A stretch of 15,137 nt of DNA, from NCBI GenBank assembly GCA_002368795.1, contig DFFG01000007.1, positions 1 through 15,137 of the forward strand, written 5' to 3'. The notes beneath the pieces were generated by a model. The model had not been told where the DNA came from, made no database searches, and worked only from the letters and a program-made list of their open reading frames with translations. The position numbers and the translations under genes are program-made. Shown here piece after piece: positions 8,691-15,126 of this stretch. Source of the DNA: Eubacterium sp. UBA3782. Its GTDB lineage: Bacteria; Bacillota; Clostridia; Lachnospirales; Lachnospiraceae. Position 1 is the stretch's first letter, and each line of letters opens with the position of its first letter.

Positions 8691-8719
8691 ATGATATGAG
8701 ACGTTCCTTCAGACAGCAA
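8691..8719 (-). promoter_or_regulatory. Sigma-A-type promoter of the NamZ-like gene
   Basis: On the minus strand TTGCTG (8719-8714), a 17-base spacer, then TATCAT (8696-8691), about 70 bases upstream of the start at 8620. It lies just past the stop of the YwqK-like gene (8729), so the NamZ-like gene can be expressed independently. Confidence 0.6.
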
Positions 8720-8728
8720 AAATCATTC

Positions 8729-10327
8729 TCACTTTTTCTCGTCCTTTTGATAAACCGAATGCTTCATATAGTCGTAATCATAGGTAGAGATTGTCTCTGT
8801 ACCGTCATATTCATGGCTTCTGCTTTGAACAAATAATCCGCGAACATCGTAGGTAGTTTCCCAAGAAGAAACTTCACCGTCAGAACTTACATATTCATTG
8901 CGAAGCATCCTTCCTTCTGCATCATATTCATAACGTTCATAGGACGTATACGTGGTACCATCTGAATACGTCCAAGTATATTTTTCCTCTGTTTTCAAGC
9001 CGTCATCATTATATGAATACGTGCGTGTGCTGTGCGGTGTGCTTTCTCCTTCATAGTAGTCGGCTTCTTCGATTACATTTCCTGAACTGTCATAAGAATA
9101 TTTCGTAGTGGATTCGATTTTGCCGTCATCGCCTATCGTGATCTGTTCTTCCAGCAGGCCATCGCTGTCATATTTGTTTTCATAGGTTGTGTGCTCGATA
9201 CTTCCATCGGATCTATGATAATAGGAATCTGTTTGATTCCCTTTCTCATTGTAACTTGTTTCATTGGTCAGGCTGCCATCATCTCCATAATATCCCTTAT
9301 AGTTTTTCATAGTGTCATCATCATAATAGCTATACTCATAACTCAGTTTTCCATTTTCCTCATATCCCCTGCTGCTTTCAATTGAGCTATCCTCACGGTA
9401 GGTGCTTTCATAGCTCTTATTACCGTTCTGGTAGGTTACTGACTGTTTTAATGTGCCATCCTCGTAATATGTATTTTCCCTGCGATTGTTTTCTCCCCAG
9501 TAAAGTACCGAGCTAGCCAGCTTCTCATTTTCGTTGTACTCTGCCCGGAATGATACGGTGCCCTCCGGGTTGAAAACATGCTCCTTTGTCAGTTTTCCGT
9601 CTTCGGAAATCTCATACCAGATGCTGATGGTCTCGTTGCCATCCTTGTCGTAATGCGTTTCATCTGTAATGAGGCCATCTGCATTCCGAACATATTTGAT
9701 ATAAAGCTTTCCTTCTTCATCTAAGATCTCATCCGGAAGCTCTTTTGCGATCTCGGCAGGACTCTTTTTTGAATAATCTTCTGATGTATTTTCTGAACTA
9801 TCTTCTGAACTATCTTCTGAACTATCTTCTAAACTATTTTCTGAACTGCCCGCCGTGGCTGAGGCAGAAGACGCAGTCCCGTCCGTCACAAAGGAAGGCT
9901 TCGGCGCAGTAAAGGCAGCCCAAAGGAACCAGGCAAGCACGACTGCTGAGCATGCCAGAAGGAGGACCCAAAGGCCATTGCTTTTTGGTTTATTTGTTCC
10001 TGATGTCCGCGTTGTCCGGGCTTCAGATCCTGAAGGAGTGGCAGATTTTGTCTGTTCAGCCGCACTCCCGCGGTCCCCGTGTCCCGGCTGCTTCTTTTGG
10101 CCCCAGGGATCGGCCGATTCGCTCCGGTCCGCTGCTTTTTTGGGTGTCTCGGGTTCCGGCTTCTCTTTGACAGGTTCCTCCCGTATCAGATCCTCATCCC
10201 GAAAGGGCTTCGCGCAGGCACGGCAGTACCGGGAGCCTTCCATATTCTCAGCGCCGCAGTACTGGCATTTAATAAAAACCGGCTGCCGGTTATTCTTTTC
10301 ATTGTCGTCCGGATAATTGCTTCCCAT
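8729..10327 (-). CDS. Zinc-ribbon, single-pass membrane protein with YwqK/MORN_2- and YD-like repeats
   Basis: 532 residues from the ATG at 10327, chosen for the GGGAGGG ribosome site just upstream; an in-frame ATG at 10393 lacks one. Order: zinc ribbon with Cys21, 24, 35, 38 (CQYC...CRAC); charged linker; one membrane segment (about 118-138, GLWVLLLACSAVVLAWFLW); Ser/Glu/Asp tetrapeptide repeats (161-184); then some 300 residues of short tyrosine- and acid-rich repeats of the form Y-x-x-[D/E]-G-x-L/S...Y, resembling the YwqK antitoxin/MORN_2 family and, towards the end, RHS YD repeats (YDSDGLLEE, YDAEGRMLR). The N-terminus is probably cytoplasmic and the repeat domain outside. Function unknown; no toxin partner is adjacent. 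The gene looks more AT-rich than its neighbours, suggesting a different history. No hairpin terminator is obvious after the stop. Confidence 0.85.
   Translation of the reverse strand: MGSNYPDDNEKNNRQPVFIKCQYCGAENMEGSRYCRACAKPFRDEDLIREEPVKEKPEPETPKKAADRSESADPWGQKKQPGHGDRGSAAEQTKSATPSGSEARTTRTSGTNKPKSNGLWVLLLACSAVVLAWFLWAAFTAPKPSFVTDGTASSASATAGSSENSLEDSSEDSSEDSSENTSEDYSKKSPAEIAKELPDEILDEEGKLYIKYVRNADGLITDETHYDKDGNETISIWYEISEDGKLTKEHVFNPEGTVSFRAEYNENEKLASSVLYWGENNRRENTYYEDGTLKQSVTYQNGNKSYESTYREDSSIESSRGYEENGKLSYEYSYYDDDTMKNYKGYYGDDGSLTNETSYNEKGNQTDSYYHRSDGSIEHTTYENKYDSDGLLEEQITIGDDGKIESTTKYSYDSSGNVIEEADYYEGESTPHSTRTYSYNDDGLKTEEKYTWTYSDGTTYTSYERYEYDAEGRMLRNEYVSSDGEVSSWETTYDVRGLFVQSRSHEYDGTETISTYDYDYMKHSVYQKDEKK
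9779..9850 (-). repeat. 12-bp tandem repeat array (Ser-Ser-Glu-Asp coding)
   Basis: Six consecutive 12-base units, TTCTGAACTATC on the plus strand, three perfect (9791-9826) and the outer ones degenerate. In frame in the YwqK-like gene they encode SSED-type tetrapeptides just outside the membrane segment. Length change by whole units would keep the frame. Confidence 0.9.
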
Positions 10328-10358
10328 TTTCTTCGCCCTCCCACGCAGGAATATATTT

Positions 10359-10364
10359 ATTATA
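10359..10364 (-). promoter_or_regulatory. Candidate -10 box of the YwqK-like gene
   Basis: A perfect TATAAT on the minus strand, 31 bases upstream of the ATG at 10327. The matching -35 (GTGCAT at 17-base spacing) is poor, so the assignment rests on the -10 alone. Confidence 0.4.
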
Positions 10365-10512
10365 AGCAATCCTGCCGTTTTATGCACCGGCAAAAACTAT
10401 GTTCCCAAAAGAATAATTGAAGACTGCCAGGTGTTTTTTATACCATTGTCTTTTCCACTTCAGCAAAATCGATCTCGCAGCTTCCTCCAGATATCCCAGC
10501 CGATCATGACAA

Positions 10513-10554
10513 AAATGCCATCCGTGTGGATCATCTCCTGCACGAATGGCATTT
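10513..10554 (-). terminator. Intrinsic terminator of the flavoenzyme gene
   Basis: On the minus strand AAATGCCATTCGTG pairs with CACGGATGGCATTT over 14 positions, with one G-U pair, and is followed by a run of T ending at TTTTTGTC. It lies about 50 bases past the stop at 10603. On the plus strand the same position is an A-C mismatch, so the structure favours minus-strand transcription. Confidence 0.8.
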
Positions 10555-10577
10555 CTTTGCTTAATGATCAGATTTGG

Positions 10578-10592
10578 CAGACATTTGTCTGG
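10578..10592. repeat. REP-like repeat copy R3 (collapsed, termini only)
   Basis: CAGACATTTGTCTGG: the two end motifs of the repeat family (CAGACA and TGTCTG) joined by 2 bases, without the GGGACGGTT core. It lies 11 bases beyond the stop of the flavoenzyme gene. Confidence 0.5.
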
Positions 10593-10602
10593 TCGTTCTT
10601 TT

Positions 10603-12558
10603 TTACAGCGCGGCGGCTGCGCGGTATCCGCCTTCGATGGCGCCGCGGATCCGGCCGGCTTTTTTGGCATCGCCGATGGTGATCAGGTCGGGATATGCGG
10701 CCTGAATGTCTGCCGGGGCCGGGTTGGAGCGGGTTCCAAGGGAAATCACGATGTTGTCGTAGGCTGCCGTGACCTGCTCTCCGGTTTCGGTGTTTTTGAA
10801 GATGGCTTCGTGCTCGCCTGCGCTAAGCAGCTGGTGCTTCGGATAGAAGGCGCAGCCGCCCGGGGCAAGGCGTCCCATGACGTCGATCAGGTTCTGGAAG
10901 AAGAGGCCGGGTCCGATCTCGTCTGCCATCTCGTAGAGGGCGACGATGCAGCCTTTGTCCTGCAGGTATTCTGCGGTTTCGATACCAGTCATGCCGGAGC
11001 CGACGACACAGACTTTTTTGCCATCGAGGCAGACCTTGCCGGAGAGGACGTCGGGCGGGGTGATGATCCAGCTGCCGTCCAGGCCTTCGATGGAGCGCGG
11101 AAGGACCGGCGAGGAGCCGATGGCGTTGATGACTTTATAAGGCTCTTCTGCCTGGATCAGCTCTGCGGTTGCGGGCGTATTCAGGCGGACCTCTATGCCG
11201 AGCTCATCGATCATCGCTTTGTAATAATCGATCAGCCAGGTCAGCTTATCTTTTTTCGGCGGCTTATTTGCAATGTTCAGCTGTCCGCCGATGGCCGATG
11301 CTGCTTCAAAAATGACCGGACGGAAGCCTCTCTCGGCAGCGACTCTTGCCGCCTCCAGGCCTGCCGGTCCTGCGCCAATGATGACTACCTTTCGACCCTC
11401 GCCGTCTTTTTTGATCGGAAGGCAGTCGATCTCCTCACCACCTTCGATATTTACCGTACACTGGCAGCGCATGCCGTTTTCTTCGTCGGCCGCCATCAGG
11501 GATTCCATACAGTTCAGACAGGAAATGCACTTGCGGATGGTGTGTTCTTTGCCATTTTTTGCCTTGCAGCCCCAGTAGGGATCGGCGAAAAACTGACGGG
11601 CGGAGCCCACAAAAGCGACGCCTTTTTTCAGGAAATCCAAGGCGCCCTGGGGTGTCCGGATCACGGAGCAGGCAATGACGGGAATGCTGACTGCCTTTGC
11701 AATGGCCTCGCCGTTGCCTTCCTTCCAGCCCTCGTCAAAGCCGGCCGGCTCCCAGGCCCAGTTCATGGTCTCATAATTGCCGGCAGAAACGTCCAGGGCA
11801 TCGATTCCAAAGCTTTCGAAAAGCTTTGCCATCTCGACGGCGTCCTCCAGGACCATGCCGCCCTCGATGCCGATCATCCGCATGTACTCATCTGCAGAGA
11901 AGCGCAGGATGATGGGATAATCGCCGCAGCGCTCCCTGATACCCTCCACGATCTCCTTGATGATGCGGACCCGGTTCTCGATGCTGCCGCCGTACTCATC
12001 GGTGCGGTGGTTTGTATAGGAGGAAATGAACTCGCAAAGCAGGTAGCCATGGGCTGCATGCAGGACAACACCGTCCACACCGGCCTTCTGCATCCGTTCC
12101 GTGCCGCTGACAAAATCCTCGATGGTCGCCTTGATCTCTTCCTTTGTCATCTCGTGGCAAGGCATATGGATCAGGCCGCTCTCCTGCCCGCTCGGGGAAG
12201 CCATGGAGCCGCCGTTGATAAAGGAAATGCCCTGGCATCCCGGATGATACAGCTCCACAAACAGCAGGGAGCCATACGCATGAACGGCATCTGCCATCTT
12301 TTTATAGCCGGGGATAAATTCATCCTTATCCGTGCAGAGGTTACGGAGATTACCGCGACCGGTCTGGCTGTTGACCGACGCAACCTCAGTCATCACTATG
12401 CCGCAGCCGCCCTTCGCACGCTCCGCATAAAAGGCGATATCGCGGTCAGAAACCGAACCATCAAGGTTCGCGTAATAGTTTCCCATAGGTTCAAAAACAA
12501 GGCGGTTGGGCGAAGTCACCTTTCCGATCTGATGAGGGGTAAACAATTCTTCGTACAT
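10603..12558 (-). CDS. Old-Yellow-Enzyme-family FMN/FAD/Fe-S oxidoreductase (2,4-dienoyl-CoA reductase/enoate-reductase-like)
   Basis: 651 residues from the ATG at 12558, preceded by AAAGGA; an in-frame GTG at 12579 has a weaker context. The N-terminal OYE barrel (about 1-340) has PMGNYYA (25-31), HAAHGYLLCEF (167-177; His167 and His170 the likely active-site pair) and the family signature YTNHRTDEYGGSIENR (181-196). An Fe-S motif follows (Cys344, 347, 350 and 365 or 367). Then come an FAD Rossmann fold (VVIIGAGPAGLEAA, 391-404) and an NAD(P)H fold (VCVVGSGMTGIETAEYL, 516-532). This architecture is shared by dienoyl-CoA reductase, bile-acid BaiCD/BaiH-type and enoate reductases, which reduce activated C=C bonds. 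The substrate is not set by sequence; the nearby esterases and rhamnosidase make a plant phenolic or unsaturated acid plausible. It has its own promoter and terminator, so it is probably monocistronic. Confidence 0.93.
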   Translation of the reverse strand: MYEELFTPHQIGKVTSPNRLVFEPMGNYYANLDGSVSDRDIAFYAERAKGGCGIVMTEVASVNSQTGRGNLRNLCTDKDEFIPGYKKMADAVHAYGSLLFVELYHPGCQGISFINGGSMASPSGQESGLIHMPCHEMTKEEIKATIEDFVSGTERMQKAGVDGVVLHAAHGYLLCEFISSYTNHRTDEYGGSIENRVRIIKEIVEGIRERCGDYPIILRFSADEYMRMIGIEGGMVLEDAVEMAKLFESFGIDALDVSAGNYETMNWAWEPAGFDEGWKEGNGEAIAKAVSIPVIACSVIRTPQGALDFLKKGVAFVGSARQFFADPYWGCKAKNGKEHTIRKCISCLNCMESLMAADEENGMRCQCTVNIEGGEEIDCLPIKKDGEGRKVVIIGAGPAGLEAARVAAERGFRPVIFEAASAIGGQLNIANKPPKKDKLTWLIDYYKAMIDELGIEVRLNTPATAELIQAEEPYKVINAIGSSPVLPRSIEGLDGSWIITPPDVLSGKVCLDGKKVCVVGSGMTGIETAEYLQDKGCIVALYEMADEIGPGLFFQNLIDVMGRLAPGGCAFYPKHQLLSAGEHEAIFKNTETGEQVTAAYDNIVISLGTRSNPAPADIQAAYPDLITIGDAKKAGRIRGAIEGGYRAAAAL

Positions 12559-12641
12559 ACATGATCCTTTCTGATCCACCCGGGGATCCTCTGTTCATGG
12601 ACAATCCGCTCCGACAGGGAGCTTCTGTGTTGCTATATTTA

Positions 12642-12670
12642 ATGATAGTAGAGGCCGATACCGCCGTCAA
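12642..12670 (-). promoter_or_regulatory. Sigma-A-type promoter of the flavoenzyme gene
   Basis: On the minus strand TTGACG (12670-12665), a 17-base spacer, then TATCAT (12647-12642), about 85 bases upstream of the ATG. Near-consensus. It lies just downstream of the REP-like doublet, which separates this gene from the AraC gene upstream. Confidence 0.7.
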
Positions 12671-12687
12671 TCAAAACAGGTGGACGA

Positions 12688-12715
12688 GACAAAAGAGACG
12701 GTTCCATTTGTCTGG
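12688..12715 (-). repeat. REP-like repeat copy R4 (reverse)
   Basis: On the plus strand GACAAAAGAGACGGTTCC then ATTTGTCTGG. Left partner of an inverted doublet with R5, separated by 22 bases. Confidence 0.8.
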
Positions 12716-12737
12716 TACATTCCATTTCACAGGTTGA

Positions 12738-12768
12738 CCAGACAGTTAGAAACGTCCCATTTGTCTGG
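12738..12768 (+). repeat. REP-like repeat copy R5 (forward, full length)
   Basis: Begins CCAGACAGTTAGAAACG and ends TCCCATTTGTCTGG; it carries both end motifs. Right partner of the inverted doublet with R4. It ends two bases from the stop codon of the AraC gene at 12771. Confidence 0.85.
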
Positions 12769-12770
12769 AT

Positions 12771-13688
12771 TTACCCGGCTGTCTGCGTCTGTGCGGATAC
12801 CTGGGCGCTGCGCCGGTATTCTGCCGGTGAGGTGTGAAAACGCTCGGCAAAGAGCCGATAAAAGTGGGTTTTCCCTGTGTAGCCGACGCGCCGCATGATC
12901 TCATCGACCGGCAGATCGGTATACAGGAGCAAGGATGCAGCTTCGTCCATCCGCAGCACCTGGATCAGGTCGGTGAAGGAACGATCGGTCCGCTGCTTTA
13001 CAAACCGAGACAGGTGCGAGGCATTCCAGCCAAGCTCCTTTGCTGCCTCAGCCAGGGTGGCGTCGGACAAGTTCTGCTGGATGTAGCCAAAGACCATGGA
13101 CAGCTCGTCCGCTGCTTCCGAGCGCATCAGCAGCATCGCGTCATTTTCCGGAAGCTGAAGCAGAATATCCAGCAAAAGGGCCTCCAGCTTTGCCTCCAGC
13201 TGCAGAAGTTTTTCCTTTTGTGGCTTTCTTTCTTTGATGCAGTACTCCACGATCCTTTCCAGCAGCGTGGTATCGTAGCGGATGCGGGATGCCGGGAGGT
13301 GCAGGTAGAGCGGCCCGTTTTTTTCCGTACAATGCTGCAAGAAATAATGGATCGGGTTGTCGGTCTCATAAAGCCGCGGGAGCGCCTTTGCCGCCTGCCC
13401 GGGCCGCAGCACCACGTTCAGGATCCTGCCCTCAGAGTGAATGACGTGGGCGGTATGGATCGCGTAAGGCGCAAGCAGGAGGATGTCATCGGGCTCCATA
13501 TAGATGTAGTGATCCTCGACCATACATGTGACGGCACTGTCCCTGGCAAATTTAATCTCGATGGTATCCGCCTGGTAGGTCCGTGGAATCAGATACTTTA
13601 TGGAAGGAAATGCGTCATACCGCCGGTCAGGGCCGACGAAATCATCGATATATAAGGGAAATGGCTTCGTGCGATCTAACTCTGCCAT
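12771..13688 (-). CDS. AraC-family transcriptional regulator with cupin-like sensor domain (AraC2)
   Basis: 305 residues from the ATG at 13688, chosen for the strong AAGGAGGG site directly upstream; an in-frame ATG at 13733 lacks one. The N-terminal domain has a cupin-like segment, EPDDILLLAPYAIHTAHVIH (65-84), with His78, His81 and His84 as possible ligand or metal contacts. The C-terminal domain (about 195-293) is the AraC double helix-turn-helix: TLAEAAKELGWNASHLSRFV, then VDEIMRRVGYTGKTHFYRLF...F.TSPAEYRR. It is divergent from the second lipoprotein hydrolase (13846) and lies upstream of, and on the same strand as, the flavoenzyme gene, so it may control either or both. A 7-bp hairpin (TGCAGGC-GCG-GCCTGCA, 13704-13720) abuts its ribosome site. 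A REP-like repeat ends two bases past its stop. Confidence 0.93.
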   Translation of the reverse strand: MAELDRTKPFPLYIDDFVGPDRRYDAFPSIKYLIPRTYQADTIEIKFARDSAVTCMVEDHYIYMEPDDILLLAPYAIHTAHVIHSEGRILNVVLRPGQAAKALPRLYETDNPIHYFLQHCTEKNGPLYLHLPASRIRYDTTLLERIVEYCIKERKPQKEKLLQLEAKLEALLLDILLQLPENDAMLLMRSEAADELSMVFGYIQQNLSDATLAEAAKELGWNASHLSRFVKQRTDRSFTDLIQVLRMDEAASLLLYTDLPVDEIMRRVGYTGKTHFYRLFAERFHTSPAEYRRSAQVSAQTQTAG

Positions 13689-13703
13689 AAGAACGTCCCT
13701 CCT

Positions 13704-13720
13704 TGCAGGCGCGGCCTGCA
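13704..13720 (-). promoter_or_regulatory. Leader hairpin abutting the AraC2 ribosome site
   Basis: TGCAGGC and GCCTGCA pair perfectly around a 3-base loop in the AraC2 leader. The stem ends directly at the AAGGAGGG ribosome site (13704-13697). It could modulate translation or stabilise the 5' end; no known riboswitch class is recognised. Confidence 0.4.
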
Positions 13721-13730
13721 TGAAACAGTA

Positions 13731-13746
13731 CAAAGCTGCAAAGCTG
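13731..13746. repeat. Tandem 8-base direct repeat next to the hydrolase promoter
   Basis: CAAAGCTG occurs twice in direct tandem, ending 5 bases before the -35 box (TTGTTT, 13752) of the plus-strand hydrolase promoter. AraC-type activators often bind direct repeats next to the -35, so this is a candidate operator; the 8-base period is short for that family. Confidence 0.35.
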
Positions 13747-13751
13747 CGGCA

Positions 13752-13780
13752 TTGTTTCTTTTTCTATCTACCAGTATCAT
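13752..13780 (+). promoter_or_regulatory. Sigma-A-type promoter of the second lipoprotein hydrolase
   Basis: TTGTTT (13752-13757), a 17-base spacer, then TATCAT (13775-13780). The leader to the ATG at 13846 would be about 58 bases. Its -10 overlaps the AraC2 -10 on the other strand. Confidence 0.55.
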
Positions 13781-13784
13781 ACCA
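13776..13784 (-). promoter_or_regulatory. Extended -10 promoter of AraC2
   Basis: On the minus strand TGG followed by TATGAT (13784-13776), an extended -10 element with little -35 similarity (TTCTTT). It shares five bases (13776-13780) with the plus-strand -10, so polymerase binding for the two divergent genes should be mutually exclusive. Confidence 0.5.
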
Positions 13785-13793
13785 TATGTATAA

Positions 13794-13818
13794 CAAAAAA
13801 AGAAGGCGCGAGGGCGCC
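13794..13818 (-). terminator. Short GC hairpin with T-tract between the divergent genes
   Basis: On the minus strand GGCGC-CCTC-GCGCC is followed by TTCTTTTTTTG, the form of an intrinsic terminator, although the stem is only 5 bp. It would stop antisense transcription coming out of the hydrolase gene before it enters AraC2. On the plus strand it forms a hairpin in the hydrolase leader. Confidence 0.4.
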
Positions 13819-13845
13819 GGGGGTTTTGACAGAAAGGGAAGGAAC

Positions 13846-14898
13846 ATGAAAAAAAGAGTACTTGCTATAATGATGGCACTTACCGTTGCCGGCACGGCGA
13901 TGGCCGGCTGCGGCGGATCTGGAAATAGCACGGCGGCATCCACAGCTGCATCAGCAGAGACTGCTGCGTCCGAGACTGCCGCAGAAAGCACAGCTGACAG
14001 TGCCGCTGCAGAAGAGACAGAGACGAAGGCTGAGGCAGAGGAAGAAGCAGAGCCGGCCTACGGCGACCTGATCTCCGATATCGCCTACATGGAAGACGGC
14101 GACACCAACAGCAACCACACACTTGACGTATACGGCGCCAATGAAAAAGCCGAGGCAACAAAAACCGTCGTGGAGATCCACGGAGGCGGCTTTATCGGCG
14201 GCAACAAGACAACCAACACCGACCACAGCATCGTCTTTGCCGACGCCGGCTACGTCGTGGTAACGCCAGATTACAGCAAGATCCCGAGGGACGGCAGCTT
14301 CCCCGACACCATCAAAGAACTCTTTACCATCTACTCCTGGATCGAAGAGCATGCCGAAGAATACCACATCGACACAAACAACATCTTCCTCAGCGGCGAC
14401 TCCGCCGGCGGTTACTACGTACTGATCTCCATGGCCATCATGCAGGATCCAAACCTGCAGGAATACTTTGGGGTAACACCGCCCGGCTACACCTTCAGCG
14501 GATACGTCACCACCTGCCCGGAAACCGAGCTGCTGAAAAAGCGTGAATACCTCGGCGAAGACAAGAGCGGTCCGGAAGCCTACAACGCCAACACCATCGG
14601 CGCCGACATCCTGATGGACGACGATCTGATGAGCCACATGGATCTGTACTCCTGCACCGACCCGTCCGTATTCACCGGCGTCTACATGATGACAACACCA
14701 ACCGACAATACAACCGGTGAAGGCGTAGTGAAATTTGACGCATACCTCACTGAAAACAATGTCGAGCACATCATGAACAGCTACGAAGGCACCGAAAACG
14801 AGCTCGGCCACGTCTTCAACATCAGCCACACCGACTGGGCCGAAAGCATCCAGGCCAACCAGGACGAAATCGACTTTATGGAATCCCTGCTGAAATAA
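13846..14898 (+). CDS. Surface lipoprotein alpha/beta hydrolase (BD-FAE/HSL-like esterase), copy 2
   Basis: 350 residues from the ATG at 13846 with AAGGGAAGGA upstream; the frame is open further upstream, but earlier starts would lack a signal peptide. Lipobox MAGC (Cys22), then an Ala/Ser/Thr/Glu linker to about 70, then the hydrolase domain: HGGG (112-115), GDSAGG (nucleophile Ser186), probable acid Asp287 (TTPTDNTTG) and His322 (GHVFNI). It is clearly paralogous to the hydrolase at 1306 across the whole domain. Expected to hydrolyse esters outside the cell, with the acyl substrate unknown. It is divergent from AraC2 with overlapping -10 boxes, so regulation is probably local. Codons are strongly C-ending. 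A REP-like repeat begins two bases after the stop and a strong hairpin terminator follows at 14983. Confidence 0.91.
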   Translation: MKKRVLAIMMALTVAGTAMAGCGGSGNSTAASTAASAETAASETAAESTADSAAAEETETKAEAEEEAEPAYGDLISDIAYMEDGDTNSNHTLDVYGANEKAEATKTVVEIHGGGFIGGNKTTNTDHSIVFADAGYVVVTPDYSKIPRDGSFPDTIKELFTIYSWIEEHAEEYHIDTNNIFLSGDSAGGYYVLISMAIMQDPNLQEYFGVTPPGYTFSGYVTTCPETELLKKREYLGEDKSGPEAYNANTIGADILMDDDLMSHMDLYSCTDPSVFTGVYMMTTPTDNTTGEGVVKFDAYLTENNVEHIMNSYEGTENELGHVFNISHTDWAESIQANQDEIDFMESLLK

Positions 14899-14900
14899 AA

Positions 14901-14928
14901 GACAATTGGGACGGTTCTATCTGTCTGG
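14901..14928 (-). repeat. REP-like repeat copy R6 (reverse)
   Basis: On the plus strand GACAATTGGGACGGTTCT then ATCTGTCTGG. It starts two bases after the stop of the hydrolase gene. Left partner of an inverted pair with R7. Confidence 0.85.
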
Positions 14929-14982
14929 TTTGGAGTTTTTGTACTGCTTTCAGCCTTACATAGAATAGGTCCGCACCACTAT

Positions 14983-15027
14983 AAAACAGCCATCCATTTA
15001 GGTGAAACCCTCGTGGATGGCTGTTTT
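14983..15027. terminator. Strong bidirectional intrinsic terminator
   Basis: AAAACAGCCATCCA (14983-14996) pairs perfectly with TGGATGGCTGTTTT (15014-15027) over 14 bp, followed by TTTTCTTT on the plus strand and a T run on the minus strand. It ends the hydrolase transcript and could serve a gene entering from the right. Confidence 0.85.
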
Positions 15028-15066
15028 CTTTGTGAAATCGCTTTCTTTGTCTAATTACTACTCTGA

Positions 15067-15096
15067 CCAGACAAATAGAAACGTCCCAATTGTCTG
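15067..15096 (+). repeat. REP-like repeat copy R7 (forward, full length)
   Basis: Begins CCAGACAAATAGAAACG and ends TCCCAATTGTCTG. Right partner of the inverted pair with R6; the terminator lies between them. Confidence 0.85.
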
Positions 15097-15114
15097 CCAG
15101 TTGTACTGCTCCGA

Positions 15115-15126
15115 CCAGACAGATAG
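15115..15126 (+). repeat. REP-like repeat copy R8 (left arm only)
   Basis: CCAGACAGATAG, the left end of another forward copy 18 bases after R7. It does not continue into the core (GTCGAG follows), and the window ends 11 bases later. Confidence 0.5.

Noticed and set aside
8729..10327. Calling this gene an antitoxin of a toxin-antitoxin pair
   Set aside because: The repeat similarity to YwqK is real, but there is no adjacent toxin, and the membrane anchor and zinc ribbon are not those of the cytoplasmic antitoxin.
10380..10510. Possible short gene or gene remnant between the YwqK-like gene and the flavoenzyme terminator
   Set aside because: Only very short frames without ribosome sites or recognisable similarity are present.
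10546..12564. 672-codon open frame antisense to the flavoenzyme
   Set aside because: It mirrors the flavoenzyme almost end to end, has no convincing ribosome site and no family motifs. The minus strand has complete OYE, Fe-S and Rossmann signatures.
13951..14829. 292-codon antisense frame in the second hydrolase
   Set aside because: A shadow of the strongly C-ending codons of the hydrolase gene; composition is Val/Gly/Asp-rich with no domain.
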